A DNA stretch of 64,000 nucleotides, from contig NZ_FODJ01000001.1 in NCBI RefSeq assembly GCF_900110345.1, positions 558,001 to 622,000 of the forward strand. The letters are read 5' to 3'. Every line of letters begins with the position of its first letter. Positions within the stretch are counted from its first letter, which is position 1. Shown one piece after another: positions 9,576 through 18,671 of this stretch. The DNA is from Amphibacillus marinus (GTDB lineage: Bacteria; Bacillota; Bacilli; Bacillales; Amphibacillaceae). Under the pieces are notes generated by a model. That model was not told the origin of the DNA. It saw nothing but the letters and a program-made list of their open reading frames with translations, and made no database searches. A program made the translations under genes and the position numbers.

Positions 9576-11324
9576 TTATACTGATCCCATAATGGCTTGT
9601 TTATCCTGATACTGAATATCATATATCCGTTGGTAATGTCCGCCATTTGATAATAATTCTTCATGTGTACCTCGTTCTACAATCTCACCTTCATCTAAAA
9701 CAAGTATTTCATCAGCATGCTTTAAAGAGGAAATTCGGTGTGCAATAATAAAAGTGGTACGCTCTGTCATGACTTCCTTTAGAGCACGTTGTATCTTGAA
9801 TTCTGTCTCCATATCGACAGCTGATGTAGCATCGTCTAGAATTAATATACTAGGGTCAATAAGTAAGGCACGCGCAATTGCAATCCGCTGACGTTGACCA
9901 CCAGACAATCCCATACCACGCTCTCCGAGCATAGTATTGTAGCCTTTAGGAAGCTCTTCAATGAATTCATGTGCCTGCGCTCGTTTAGCAGCAGCAACTA
10001 TCTCTTCCATTGTAGCGTCAGGGTTACCGTAAGCAATATTCTCCTTTATTGTTGTTGAAAAAAGAAACGATTCCTGTAAGACAAAGCCAATATGTTTTCT
10101 AAGAAATTTCAAATTAAAATCTGCTGTCGATTTACCGTCTATAAGTACATCTCCAGCCGCCGGTTCATAAAAACGGGTCATTAACTGGGTAATGCTTGAT
10201 TTTCCAGCCCCAGTTGCCCCAATTAACCCAATAATTGCTCCCGGTGGTGCATCAAAGCTAATATGCTTAAGAGCCGGATCGTCATCCTTTGTATATTTTA
10301 ACGTAACATCGTTAAACGTAACGTGTCCTGTTATCTTTTCACTAATGAGTGCATCCGCTTTTTGCTCAATATCCTCTGGAGCTTCAAGTATCTCCAACAA
10401 GCGTTCTCCAGCTGCTTTTGCTTGCGAGAATTGATTGACAATAAAACCCAAATGCATCAGTGGGCCAATGATATAACTCACTAAACTGAAGAAGGCGACT
10501 AATGAACCTAAGTTCATATTTTCGTTTATGACAAGCCAGCCACCGAACACAAGTAATACAATCATTGCTACATTTCCGATAAACTCCATGAATGGAAAAT
10601 ATCGCGCCCAAATATCTGATGTTCGAATATTGACTTCACGATATTGCTTATTATCGGTTGTAAATCGTTCAATCTCAAAATCCTCTTTTGACAGCGATTT
10701 AACTGTATTCATTCCACTTACATTTTCTTGAATACGTGTATTTAAATTTCCTAATGACTTTCTAATTGAGCGAAAAGCTGGGTGTACTTCTTTATCAAAA
10801 CGTCTTACCACTAGAATTAAGAGTGGCATAACCGCCATAGTAACCAGGGCAAGTGGAATTGAATAATAGAACATAACCGCCAAGCTAGTTAGCATTAAGA
10901 AGACGACGCGAATAAGTTCCTTAAATCCCGCTGCTAAAAAGAATTTGAACCCTTCCACATCCATCGTTAACCTGGACATCAGATCACCGGTACGTGCATT
11001 ATCATAATACGTGAATGACAGGCGTTGTAACTTCTTATATAATTCATCGCGCAAATGATAAACAGATGTGACACCAAACACATCACCATAGTATTGCTGA
11101 AAAAAATTAGCAATCCCCTTAATAATCATTATTGCAAGAAAGCCAATTGAAAGTAATGGGATTAACTCATAGCGATTACCGATAATTACTTCATCAATAG
11201 TAATCTGTAAAACCATTGGATAAATAACCGTTATAGCTGTCACAATTAAGACAAACAATAATGATAAAATAAAAAAACGTTTATAAGGCCAATAAAATTG
11301 TTTTAATTTTTTAAACGTTTTCAT
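9576..11324 (-). CDS. yfiB: ABC exporter half-transporter, YfiB-like (non-canonical Walker B)
   Basis: This 582-residue protein is the first gene of the exporter pair. Six transmembrane helices (residues about 15-300) precede an ATPase with Walker A GATGAGKSS, an intact signature LSGGQRQR and the H-loop in IIAHRISS. The residue after the Walker B Asp is Asp (ILILDDATSAVD) instead of the catalytic Glu. In heterodimeric exporters such a subunit contributes the inactive site. An AGAGGAGGG ribosome site precedes the ATG. Gene order and length match YfiB of B. subtilis. Confidence 0.88.
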   Translation of the reverse strand: MKTFKKLKQFYWPYKRFFILSLLFVLIVTAITVIYPMVLQITIDEVIIGNRYELIPLLSIGFLAIMIIKGIANFFQQYYGDVFGVTSVYHLRDELYKKLQRLSFTYYDNARTGDLMSRLTMDVEGFKFFLAAGFKELIRVVFLMLTSLAVMFYYSIPLALVTMAVMPLLILVVRRFDKEVHPAFRSIRKSLGNLNTRIQENVSGMNTVKSLSKEDFEIERFTTDNKQYREVNIRTSDIWARYFPFMEFIGNVAMIVLLVFGGWLVINENMNLGSLVAFFSLVSYIIGPLMHLGFIVNQFSQAKAAGERLLEILEAPEDIEQKADALISEKITGHVTFNDVTLKYTKDDDPALKHISFDAPPGAIIGLIGATGAGKSSITQLMTRFYEPAAGDVLIDGKSTADFNLKFLRKHIGFVLQESFLFSTTIKENIAYGNPDATMEEIVAAAKRAQAHEFIEELPKGYNTMLGERGMGLSGGQRQRIAIARALLIDPSILILDDATSAVDMETEFKIQRALKEVMTERTTFIIAHRISSLKHADEILVLDEGEIVERGTHEELLSNGGHYQRIYDIQYQDKQAIMGSV

Positions 11325-11714
11325 GATGTTTCCCTCCTCTATTCTCGTTTTTCATAACTACTAATATATCGGGTTCCGAAATAAATTTCTACCCTTTTGC
11401 CTTAGTTTTTTCCGTTTTAAGCAAAATCAGCCTTAAGACCGATAATATGAGCGACTCTGCTTTCAAAGTAATGCATGAAGAATTAGGAAGTGAATTAATT
11501 CTCCCTTCTCCATTGTAACTTGGTTCAACAGCGTTTAAAATCATGTAATAGTGTAAAAAATTTCTTTCTAACGATGTTGAATTTATCAAATAAGGCTTTA
11601 TTAAGAAATGCATATACTGAAGAAAGATAATGTTTAAGAGGAAAGCAGCCGGGGTATATACTAGGTACTGCTTTGATAAACTACTACCTACTATTTTAAA
11701 AGGAGCATACATAT
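11325..11714. other. Intergenic region between yfiB and the MscS gene
   Basis: This 390-base divergent spacer should contain promoters for the exporter operon (minus) and the mechanosensitive channel (plus). A 107-codon minus-strand frame fills most of it, but its product has no recognisable features, no ribosome site and poor composition. I see no gene. Confidence 0.45.
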
Positions 11715-12548
11715 ATGAGCTTTAATCTTGACACTATTCTAGAAGTATCATTAGGTATTGGTCTGCAACTTATTCTTCTAATTGTTGCCTATGTGCTGAT
11801 AAATCCATTAGGAAGACGATTAATTACTAAAATAATAAATAACTTCACCAAAAAGAGAAATGTTTCCGAGGCTCGGAGCTTAACGTTAGAAAAGCTATTG
11901 TTAAATGTTTTTTCCTATATTTTAGGTTTTATTTTCATTACGATGCTGTTTGGTATATTTAGTTTAGATATTGGACCCCTACTTGCTTCTGCCGGGGTTG
12001 TTGGCTTGGCAATCGGATTTGGCGCTCAAGGACTTGTAAGTGATGTAGTGACTGGCTTTTTCATCTTACTAGAAAAACAAATTGATGTTGGCGAATACGT
12101 ATCAGCAGCTGGCTTTGATGGAATTGTTGAGGAAGTTGGTTTAAGAACGACTAAGCTAAGAAGCTTTGACGGCACTTTAAATTTCATTCCTAACCGACAG
12201 CTTGAGGTAGTAAGTAACCATTCAAGAGGAACAATGAGAGCACTTGTTGATATTAATATTAGTTATCAAACAAACTTGGATAAGGCACTGACTGTTCTAC
12301 AGGACGTTTGTCAAAACTTCGTAACTGATGACCGGTTTACAGATGGTCCTAACGTTATTGGCGTTCATCAAATTGACAATACCAGCATTACACTACGGGT
12401 CATTGGTCAAACTGAAAATATGAAACAGTGGGCGGCCGAATATGACCTCCGAAAGGCAATCAAACAAGCCTTTGATGACAACAATATTGGTAGTCCTTTT
12501 ACTCAGCACGTAAACTTCGTAAAAAAAGAGACAAAATTAGAAGATTAA
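11715..12548 (+). CDS. ykuT: Small-conductance mechanosensitive channel, MscS family (YkuT-like)
   Basis: This 277-residue membrane protein releases solutes on hypo-osmotic shock. Three N-terminal helices end in the glycine/alanine-rich pore helix (LLASAGVVGLAIGFGAQ, about residues 90-106). The beta domain follows (KQIDVGEYV and FIPNR), then the alpha/beta cytoplasmic cage. The ATG follows AAAGGAG. In B. subtilis ykuT lies beside dapL/dapH, as here. Confidence 0.92.
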   Translation: MSFNLDTILEVSLGIGLQLILLIVAYVLINPLGRRLITKIINNFTKKRNVSEARSLTLEKLLLNVFSYILGFIFITMLFGIFSLDIGPLLASAGVVGLAIGFGAQGLVSDVVTGFFILLEKQIDVGEYVSAAGFDGIVEEVGLRTTKLRSFDGTLNFIPNRQLEVVSNHSRGTMRALVDINISYQTNLDKALTVLQDVCQNFVTDDRFTDGPNVIGVHQIDNTSITLRVIGQTENMKQWAAEYDLRKAIKQAFDDNNIGSPFTQHVNFVKKETKLED

Positions 12549-12660
12549 TTTTTTTCAAGTCCGACAAGAGGCTGACCATATATAGTACTCTGCTAGCTAT
12601 ATGATTAAAAACAATAGCTTGAGAACTTAATTGTTAGCCTCTTATAGGATAATAATAAGC

Positions 12661-13779
12661 TTAAAGATTTCGAATGGCTGTTTCTACAATATTAGCCCCT
12701 ACTAACAAAGCATCTTCATTAGGTGTTAATTTACTATGGTGTAGACCGTAATCAGATCCAACCCCGAGCCAAAACATAAAACCTGGTATATCCTTTAGAA
12801 AATAGCCGAAATCCTCACCAGTCATAGCAGCTGTGGCATCATGCCATTGATATGGACCAGCTTTAACCAATTTTTCAAAACGTACAGCATATTCTTTGTT
12901 ATTATATACTTGATAATAATTTGAACCATAATCAAGATTAATTTGACAATGATGACTTACTTCAAAGCCCTTAGCAAAGTTCTCAATTGCGTGCTTTATT
13001 TTTGCAATGGTCGCTGGATTACCTGTTCTTATTGTTCCCTCAAGTCGAGCGTGCTCAGCGATAACATTCTGGACAGTTCCACCCGTTATCTTACCTACTG
13101 TAACAACAGCACTCTCAATAGGGTCAATAACCCTACTTACAATATGCTGTAATTGCGCGACATAACTACTAGCCGCTACTACCATATCATGAGTTAAATG
13201 TGGGTATGCTGCATGGCCACCTCTCCCCTTAAAATCAATAAATAGTTCACTTGTGTTAGCAAATAATAAACCTTGTCGCGAAGAAATTGTACCAACCGGC
13301 AACTCTGGTGCTATATGCAGGGCAAAAATATATGCAAGCCCGTACTTATTTAATTGACCTGATTTAAGCAGGGGAAGCGCACCACCTGGTCCTTCTTCAG
13401 CTGGTTGAAAGATAAACAAGACGTTATCTTGTGCCGGCTGCTCAGAAAGGCGCTTAAGCACTGCAAGAGCGATTGCCATATGGAAATCATGTCCACACGC
13501 ATGCATTTTCCCTTGATGAATTGACTGAAATAATAAATCAGTTTGTTCAACAATCGGTAAACCATCAATGTCAGCTCGAAAGCCAACTGTCCTTGTTGGT
13601 TCTGTACCCTTAACCATTACCAATATACCTGTTTCCCACGTTTCAATAGTCAAGTTAGTCTGACTAAACTGCTTTATCGCCGCTAATAAATAGGCCTGTG
13701 TCTTAAATTCCTTAAAGCCAAGCTCAGGTATTTTATGTAAATCACGTCTTATTTGTTGTAAGTAAGTTAATTCATTCAT
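12661..13779 (-). CDS. dapL: N-acetyldiaminopimelate deacetylase
   Basis: This 372-residue M20-family metallohydrolase removes acetate from N-acetyl-LL-diaminopimelate to give LL-diaminopimelate for lysine and peptidoglycan. Metal-binding motifs include [20 protein letters not shown] and PAEEGPGG, plus a late histidine in GLHHSKLTP. The dimerisation domain lies at about residues 175-290. Length and motifs match B. subtilis DapL (YkuR). It is downstream of dapH on the same strand but separated by 210 bases holding a long hairpin, so it may be attenuated or independently expressed. An AGAGGTG ribosome site precedes the ATG. Confidence 0.93.
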   Translation of the reverse strand: MNELTYLQQIRRDLHKIPELGFKEFKTQAYLLAAIKQFSQTNLTIETWETGILVMVKGTEPTRTVGFRADIDGLPIVEQTDLLFQSIHQGKMHACGHDFHMAIALAVLKRLSEQPAQDNVLFIFQPAEEGPGGALPLLKSGQLNKYGLAYIFALHIAPELPVGTISSRQGLLFANTSELFIDFKGRGGHAAYPHLTHDMVVAASSYVAQLQHIVSRVIDPIESAVVTVGKITGGTVQNVIAEHARLEGTIRTGNPATIAKIKHAIENFAKGFEVSHHCQINLDYGSNYYQVYNNKEYAVRFEKLVKAGPYQWHDATAAMTGEDFGYFLKDIPGFMFWLGVGSDYGLHHSKLTPNEDALLVGANIVETAIRNL

Positions 13780-13824
13780 TGTTACACCTCTATCCTCTTT
13801 TTAACTAAATATAAAAATACGATA

Positions 13825-13928
13825 AAAGCAACGGTTCTTATGTGACTTCTCTGGAGCGTAACGAATAGAATAAGTATAACTTATCTAAAAACCCGTTACC
13901 CTCAGCAGCCTCATATTACCGTTGCTTT
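13825..13928 (-). promoter_or_regulatory. Long imperfect palindrome between dapH and dapL
   Basis: Three nested helices stack in one extended hairpin. The outer arms AAAGCAACGGT (13825-13835) and ACCGTTGCTTT (13918-13928) are perfectly paired over 11 bases. The middle helix is 13854-13863 with 13894-13903 (one mismatch). The inner ATAAGT/ACTTAT pairs over a three-base loop. On the dap-coding strand the last arm runs into TTTTATCG and TATTTTT. It might be a terminator for dapH, an attenuator for dapL, or a mobile palindromic element. It does not show the lysine-riboswitch core. Confidence 0.55.
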
Positions 13929-13989
13929 ACTAGCTTGAAGTTAGGAAACTAAAGTTATTTCACCTTAGTCCCAATGTTATTTACCTGTA

Positions 13990-14712
13990 TTACTGCTCGC
14001 CTAAATTCCTTAACGCATGCATGATTTCAGTTTTTGACTTCGTTTGATCATCAATTTCCTTTATTACTCGAGCCGGTGTACCAGCGACAACAGTGTTAGA
14101 TGGCACATCCCTAGTAACAATTGCACCCGCTGCTACAACAGCACCTTTTCCAATTGTAACCCCTTCAATTACTACTGCATTTGCGCCAATTACAACATCA
14201 TCCTCTACAATTACAGGCTTTGCAGAAGGTGGCTCAATTACACCTGCAAGCACTGCGCCTGCACCAACATGGCAGTTTTTCCCTACGGTTGCTCGACCAC
14301 CGAGAGTAGCATTCATATCAATCATCGTGCCATCACCTATCACTGCACCAATATTGATCATTGCACCCATCATAATAACAACATTATTACCAATAGCAAC
14401 TTGGTCTCTAATGACCGCTCCAGGTTCAATACGCGCATTAATATCCTTTAGATCTAGCAATGGGATCGCAGAGTTACGGCGATCATTTTCAAGGACATAA
14501 TCTAAGATTTGCTCTTTGTATGTAGCTAATATTGCTTTAATTTCTTTCCACTCGCCAAACAACACACCTGTTTCACTTTCAACAAACGATTGAATAGATT
14601 CTGGGAAATCAATCTTATTTAACGCGCTACCTTTTACATATACTTTTACTGGTGTTGATTTTTCACTATTTGAAATAAATGAAATTATCTCATTTGCATC
14701 CATCATATTCAT
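13990..14712 (-). CDS. dapH: 2,3,4,5-tetrahydropyridine-2,6-dicarboxylate N-acetyltransferase
   Basis: This 240-residue enzyme acetylates tetrahydrodipicolinate, the first step of the acetylase branch of diaminopimelate synthesis. The C-terminal half is a left-handed beta helix made of hexapeptide repeats ([38 protein letters not shown]). NDRRNSAIP and IEPPSAKPV are typical of DapH. The ATG at 14712 lies eight bases after AAGGGGGA; an upstream ATG at 14736 has no such site. It works with patA and dapL, both within 4 kb. Confidence 0.95.
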   Translation of the reverse strand: MNMMDANEIISFISNSEKSTPVKVYVKGSALNKIDFPESIQSFVESETGVLFGEWKEIKAILATYKEQILDYVLENDRRNSAIPLLDLKDINARIEPGAVIRDQVAIGNNVVIMMGAMINIGAVIGDGTMIDMNATLGGRATVGKNCHVGAGAVLAGVIEPPSAKPVIVEDDVVIGANAVVIEGVTIGKGAVVAAGAIVTRDVPSNTVVAGTPARVIKEIDDQTKSKTEIMHALRNLGEQ

Positions 14713-14784
14713 TTGGAAGTCCCCCTTAAATTTCAATACGTCTCACTTTATCAAAGTTGATAAAAGCTTGACTAGTAATGCTTT

Positions 14785-15264
14785 CTATTTTTCGTCAACA
14801 TTTTCATTAAATAAGGCTTTATTTACGTGAATGTATTTATTCAACTGCTTTAATACTGCTCTTCTTGTTACAATACCATCAAAATAGCCATTAGCATTAA
14901 CCACACAAACAAATGTATGGTCCATAAGTGCTTTTAAACAGGTTAAAAAAGGATCTGATTTTCTTAGGCATGGAATATCTGACGTCATAACATCTTCAAC
15001 GGTCACTGAAGATAACTTCTCAAGCTCAAATCGTTCTAGTCCTAATATTTCATTTAAAATTGTATTTTTCCCGACTATCCCTTGAAATTTATACTGCATA
15101 TCAAGTACCGGGACTGCTGAATATCCAGATTTAACTAGAATGAGCAACGCATGCTCGATCGGATTATTTAATTGCACATGCGCTACCTTTTCAGAGGAAA
15201 CCATAAGCATTTCAGCTGTCACTTGCAATAAAGGTAATTCTTTTAAATGTTCCATTTTTGACAC
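14785..15264 (-). CDS. darB: CBS-domain c-di-AMP receptor DarB (YkuL/CbpB)
   Basis: This 159-residue protein consists of two CBS motifs (about residues 20-75 and 85-145) with little else. Characteristic parts are VAHVQLNNPIEHALLILVKSG, ILGLERFELE and FDGIVTRRAVLKQLNKY. These match B. subtilis DarB and Listeria CbpB. In those species the apo form activates the (p)ppGpp synthetase Rel and, in B. subtilis, pyruvate carboxylase, and c-di-AMP binding prevents it. This links potassium and osmotic state to the stringent response. The location upstream of dapH matches B. subtilis. Confidence 0.9.
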   Translation of the reverse strand: MSKMEHLKELPLLQVTAEMLMVSSEKVAHVQLNNPIEHALLILVKSGYSAVPVLDMQYKFQGIVGKNTILNEILGLERFELEKLSSVTVEDVMTSDIPCLRKSDPFLTCLKALMDHTFVCVVNANGYFDGIVTRRAVLKQLNKYIHVNKALFNENVDEK

Positions 15265-15484
15265 TCCCTAACGAGCAGTTGAAGGAAGGATTTTCACGCT
15301 TTCTTTCCCACCTATTAGTTTATCATAAATAGAGCACGATACAAACTATTTCCACCTGCTAATTAGCTAAAGATTAAACAATCCAATTAAATTGCCCTCA
15401 AGAATAGTTTTATGTGGTTTTTCGTGATAAAATGTAACTACTAACTTACCAAGTGATCGTTTTGAAGAGGGAGGTTTATTTTTT

Positions 15485-15943
15485 GTGAAGCAAGAGATTG
15501 ACGACATAGCAAAAGCCATTTTTGTTATTAACCGCCATGCTAAAACAGCACTTAATCCAAAAGAACTTTATAGTATGAAGAAACAAGTAATTCAGAAGCT
15601 TTTAGAAGAGCATCAGGCCAAAAAATTGGGGCTACACTTTTCCGAGAGCCCTAAATTTAGTCGACAGCATTCTACTGTCCTCGTTCAAGTTGGAGATTAC
15701 TTCTTTCACATACCTCCGAACAAACAAGATTTTAAAGAGATTAAGCATTTGGGCGATCTCGATCAGAGCTATCGCAATCCAAAAACAAAAATGTCTTTGA
15801 CACAGGCCAAAAAAATTATATGTAATTATCTAGGCATTCCAGTTAAAGAGCATAAACGGAACAAACCTTGCGCTTCATACTATACACCATCGTCATTGGG
15901 AAAATGGGAATACTCTTTTTACCATAATAAACGGAGAAAATAA
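15485..15943 (+). CDS. ykyB: YkyB family protein
   Basis: This 152-residue protein of unknown function matches B. subtilis YkyB along its length: AIFVINRHAKTALNPKELY, KLGLHFSESPKFSRQ, VGDYFFHIPP and LDQSYRNPKTKMSL. It is basic and lacks membrane segments. A GTG at 15485 follows GAGGGAGG. In B. subtilis it lies near patA, as here. Only family assignment is possible. Confidence 0.9.
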   Translation: MKQEIDDIAKAIFVINRHAKTALNPKELYSMKKQVIQKLLEEHQAKKLGLHFSESPKFSRQHSTVLVQVGDYFFHIPPNKQDFKEIKHLGDLDQSYRNPKTKMSLTQAKKIICNYLGIPVKEHKRNKPCASYYTPSSLGKWEYSFYHNKRRK

Positions 15944-15949
15944 AGCTGT

Positions 15950-16252
15950 CTATCTAATTATTTTTTTCACCAAAAGCCAGACAACCATTGCTCCAGATGA
16001 AGCACTTAAATAATAGAAAGATAATTTCATACTGATGGGATGACTAACTGTTAAATAATTCATAATAATAAAGGTAGCTAAGACTGTCACTGTGTAAATA
16101 ACAACGTGATACATTTTTCTACGCGTCAACCACATAATAATTGGATAAAGGCAAACGAACAGTCCGAAAAAGCAAATTAGGAAAAAAAACAGCATTAAAA
16201 AAAGATCAGAAAATCCTAAAATTTGTAATTGTGTGTAAATTCTATTACCCAT
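15950..16252 (-). CDS. Small membrane protein, function unknown
   Basis: From the ATG at 16252 (MGNRIYTQ) this is a 100-residue protein with three hydrophobic segments at about residues 15-40, 50-65 and 75-95. They are joined by the basic loop LTRRK and end in KKIIR. An AAAGGA lies 11 bases upstream. A longer frame from 16306 lacks a ribosome site. It is convergent with ykyB, whose stop is only six bases away. No family is recognised. Confidence 0.6.
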   Translation of the reverse strand: MGNRIYTQLQILGFSDLFLMLFFFLICFFGLFVCLYPIIMWLTRRKMYHVVIYTVTVLATFIIMNYLTVSHPISMKLSFYYLSASSGAMVVWLLVKKIIR

Positions 16253-16351
16253 ATCGCCACATCCTTTCCCTTTCAAGGATAACCAGCATGCTCTAACCCT
16301 ATACAATGAGCGGGTTTTTTTTATTCTAATGCATTTTAAAGGAGGACAATA

Positions 16352-17503
16352 ATGACCAAGTCAATTAATAATCAAGTGGAACAGATAGAAATTTCAGGTA
16401 TTAGAAAATTTTTTAATCTTGTTAGTGAGCGCAAAGATGTTATTTCGCTAACAATTGGTCAACCTGATTTTCCAACTCCTACTGTTGTGAAAGAGGCAGC
16501 TATACTTGCCGTTGAAGAAAACAAAACAAGCTATACAGCTAACGCAGGTCTACCTGAGTTAAGACATGCTGTCGCACAATACATGAATGAATCCTATCAA
16601 ACTTCAATTCAAGGAGAGCAAGTAATCATAACTGTTGGGGCTTCACAGGCTATTGATGTTGTTTGTCGTAGCTTGTTGAACACTGGTGATGAAGTTATCT
16701 TACCAGATCCTGTCTATCCAGGTTATGAGCCATTAATTAAATTAGCTGGGGCAACTGCTGTCCATGTTAATACACAGCAAGCAGACTTCAAGCTTACTGC
16801 GTCATTACTTGAACGAGCAATTACGCCACAAACAAAATGTGTTATTCTCCCCTATCCTTCAAATCCAACTGGTGTTAGTTTAGATGAAGAGGAATGTCAT
16901 AAAATTGCCGAGCTTGTGCACAAACATAATTTATTTTTAATAACTGATGAAATATATAGTGCGCTATCCTATGAAAAGCCACACTATTCAATGGCAAGGA
17001 TTAGTAAAATTAAAGATCAACTCATCGTTATTAATGGTTTATCAAAATCTCATGCCATGACCGGTTGGCGAATTGGCTTTCTTATTACACCTCAATGGCT
17101 AACGCCACATTGTATAAAGGTCCTGCAATATAATGTTTCCTGCGCCTCATCAATAAGTCAATATGCGGCCTTAGCTGCCGTGACCAAAGCACAGGCTGCA
17201 CCAATTGAGATGAAACAGGCATACATGACTCGGAGAGATTTTGTCTATAAAAAACTAATTAACATGGGAATAGAAGTAATAAAGCCTGATGGCGCTTTTT
17301 ACTTTATGGTGAGAATAAAGAGCAGTAAATCCTCTTTAGAGCTTGCTCTGGACTTGGTTGAACGAGTAGGACTTGCGTTAGTTCCTGGAGATGCATTCGG
17401 GGAGGCTGGACAGGGATATCTTAGACTATCTTATGCCTATAGCTTGGATACACTAGCAGAAGGGTTAAGTAGATTAGAGGCATACTTGAGATTACAAAAA
17501 TAA
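16352..17503 (+). CDS. patA: N-acetyl-LL-diaminopimelate aminotransferase
   Basis: This 383-residue class I/II pyridoxal-phosphate aminotransferase has the PLP lysine at about position 232 in INGLSKSHAMTGWR. It also has PYPSNPTGV and ITDEIYSAL. Its start (IEISGIRKF, ISLTIGQPDFPTP) and QYNVSCASSISQ match B. subtilis PatA. That enzyme transaminates N-acetyl-L,L-2-amino-6-oxopimelate and can also act on other amino acids. AAAGGAGG precedes the ATG. Close linkage to dapH and dapL supports the lysine-pathway role. Confidence 0.92.
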   Translation: MTKSINNQVEQIEISGIRKFFNLVSERKDVISLTIGQPDFPTPTVVKEAAILAVEENKTSYTANAGLPELRHAVAQYMNESYQTSIQGEQVIITVGASQAIDVVCRSLLNTGDEVILPDPVYPGYEPLIKLAGATAVHVNTQQADFKLTASLLERAITPQTKCVILPYPSNPTGVSLDEEECHKIAELVHKHNLFLITDEIYSALSYEKPHYSMARISKIKDQLIVINGLSKSHAMTGWRIGFLITPQWLTPHCIKVLQYNVSCASSISQYAALAAVTKAQAAPIEMKQAYMTRRDFVYKKLINMGIEVIKPDGAFYFMVRIKSSKSSLELALDLVERVGLALVPGDAFGEAGQGYLRLSYAYSLDTLAEGLSRLEAYLRLQK

Positions 17504-17537
17504 TTGAATAACCTAATAACTACGCACTCTATTGGAT

Positions 17538-17560
17538 GGCCATTTTTAATTAAAATGGTC
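17538..17560. terminator. Candidate hairpin between convergent patA and the Spo0E-like gene
   Basis: GGCCATTTT (17538-17546) pairs with AAAATGGTC (17552-17560) with one wobble over a five-base loop. It overlaps the stop of the Spo0E-like gene. The T tract is weak, so termination is only suggested. Confidence 0.4.
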
Positions 17561-17726
17561 GTCTATGCTTTCTTAACCGTTTCTCTTGCTCATATTGATT
17601 TAATAATTGATCTAGTTTATGGCTCATTATAATAGACTCTTCACTAGAAAAGCCTTTTTCAACAGCTACTTCGATCATACTTTTCCTTAAGTCTTCAATC
17701 TGCTCCAACAAATTAGATGTTTTCAA
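17550..17726 (-). CDS. Spo0E-like sporulation regulatory phosphatase
   Basis: This 58-residue protein contains the Spo0E-family signature SSEESIIMSHKLDQLL, in which the SxE..SxxLD pattern forms the helix that binds and dephosphorylates Spo0A-phosphate. The upstream helix LLEQIEDLRKSMI completes the two-helix fold. It starts at a TTG (17726) six bases after a GGGGGA ribosome site. Such proteins delay sporulation; Spo0E, YisI and YnzD are the B. subtilis members. Which paralogue this is cannot be said. Confidence 0.82.
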   Translation of the reverse strand: MKTSNLLEQIEDLRKSMIEVAVEKGFSSEESIIMSHKLDQLLNQYEQEKRLRKHRRPF

Positions 17727-17828
17727 TTGTAATCCCCCTTCATTTGTTAGGTATCTAGTTTAACATAAAAATACTTTTTTAGATACTTTCAACACCTTCA
17801 AAAAACAGAAAATTCTAGCATTTCCTTT

Positions 17829-18006
17829 AAAATCATTAGCAATCCCAGTCTAATCAAGCGATCGTTATTAACCCTCACTACAGCCATCTTCCGCTTTCAT
17901 CGGCGTAGCTTGGACTAACTTTTTCGGATTGAACTTATTCACTCATTATGAACACCAAACTAAGTGGGGCTATGTAATTGCTTCAGCTCCTCTAGGAATA
18001 GCATAA
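17829..18006 (+). pseudogene. Decayed remnant of a membrane-protein gene
   Basis: No intact gene occupies this gap, but two overlapping plus-strand frames each look protein-like. One reads IKRSLLTLTTAIF, then becomes implausible. The next frame picks up with SAFIGVAWTNFFGLNLF and ends ASAPLGIA before a stop at 18004-18006. A frameshift near 17892-17897 would join them into one hydrophobic segment. There is no start codon or ribosome site. The parental family is not recognised. Confidence 0.4.
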
Positions 18007-18143
18007 GCTTTAGACGTTCATTCATTTGAAAATGAAATGAATTGAATTATAAAGACATCTTTCTAATTAATTTATCTTTATGATAGAATAAGCATAGGTT
18101 AATTTATCAGTATTAACGTTTTTCAGAAAGGATTTTTGTTTTA

Positions 18144-18653
18144 ATGAAAGGGATTTTAATAAAATCAGGGAAATATTTCATTATTTGTTTTATTTTATTT
18201 TTATTTTTTAATTATTTTATTTTTACTATTTCTAATGTTACTGGTGATAGTATGGCCCCGACAATACTGGATAATCAATGGATTATTACCAACCGGGCAA
18301 GCTATCTATTTAATCAGCCTAAACGGGGTGATATCGTTGTTATTGAACTAGCTGACAAGACCTATATTAAACGCGTGATTGGTCTGCCGAATGAAACACT
18401 CAATATTACCGATCAACAGCTGATTATAAATGATATACCCTATTCACAAACCTTTCTAACTGATGATAGAAGTTTTTGGACACACGATGTACCCAACACC
18501 CTTATTCCCGATGGGCACTACTACGTAATAGGCGATCATCGTAGACTAAGTCGAGATAGTAGAAACTCTTTAGGATTCATTAATCAAGCTGACATCATTG
18601 GTCGAGCTGAATTTATTGTTTATCCTTTTTCAGATTGGCAAGTAATTTATTAA
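18144..18653 (+). CDS. Type I signal peptidase (SipS/LepB family)
   Basis: This 169-residue membrane-anchored serine protease cleaves signal peptides from secreted preproteins. One transmembrane helix (residues about 10-30) is followed by the catalytic Ser36 in GDSMAPT and the general-base Lys76 in YIKRVIGLP. The family box near the end reads GDHRRLSRDSR, where GDNR is usual. It has the single-anchor Bacillus architecture. It is the first gene of a co-oriented set with a zinc-ribbon membrane protein, a trypsin-like protease and a lipoprotein, so it may be a dedicated rather than housekeeping peptidase. The AGAAAGGA ribosome site is about 12 bases upstream. Confidence 0.9.
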   Translation: MKGILIKSGKYFIICFILFLFFNYFIFTISNVTGDSMAPTILDNQWIITNRASYLFNQPKRGDIVVIELADKTYIKRVIGLPNETLNITDQQLIINDIPYSQTFLTDDRSFWTHDVPNTLIPDGHYYVIGDHRRLSRDSRNSLGFINQADIIGRAEFIVYPFSDWQVIY

Positions 18654-18671
18654 AAAAAGCAGGTGTTAATA

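Noticed and set aside
11389-11712. 107-codon minus-strand open frame upstream of the MscS gene
   Set aside because: No ribosome site, mixed composition with no domain-like pattern, and it occupies the shared promoter region of two real operons.
12568-12646. AAGAGGCT/AGCCTCTT inverted repeat between the MscS gene and dapL
   Set aside because: The arms are only eight bases and about 60 bases apart; a convergent terminator is possible but the pairing is too weak to call.
13780-13989. Lysine riboswitch upstream of dapL
   Set aside because: The spacer is well structured but lacks the conserved L-box sequence elements, and dapL would be an unusual target; it is kept as an unexplained hairpin.
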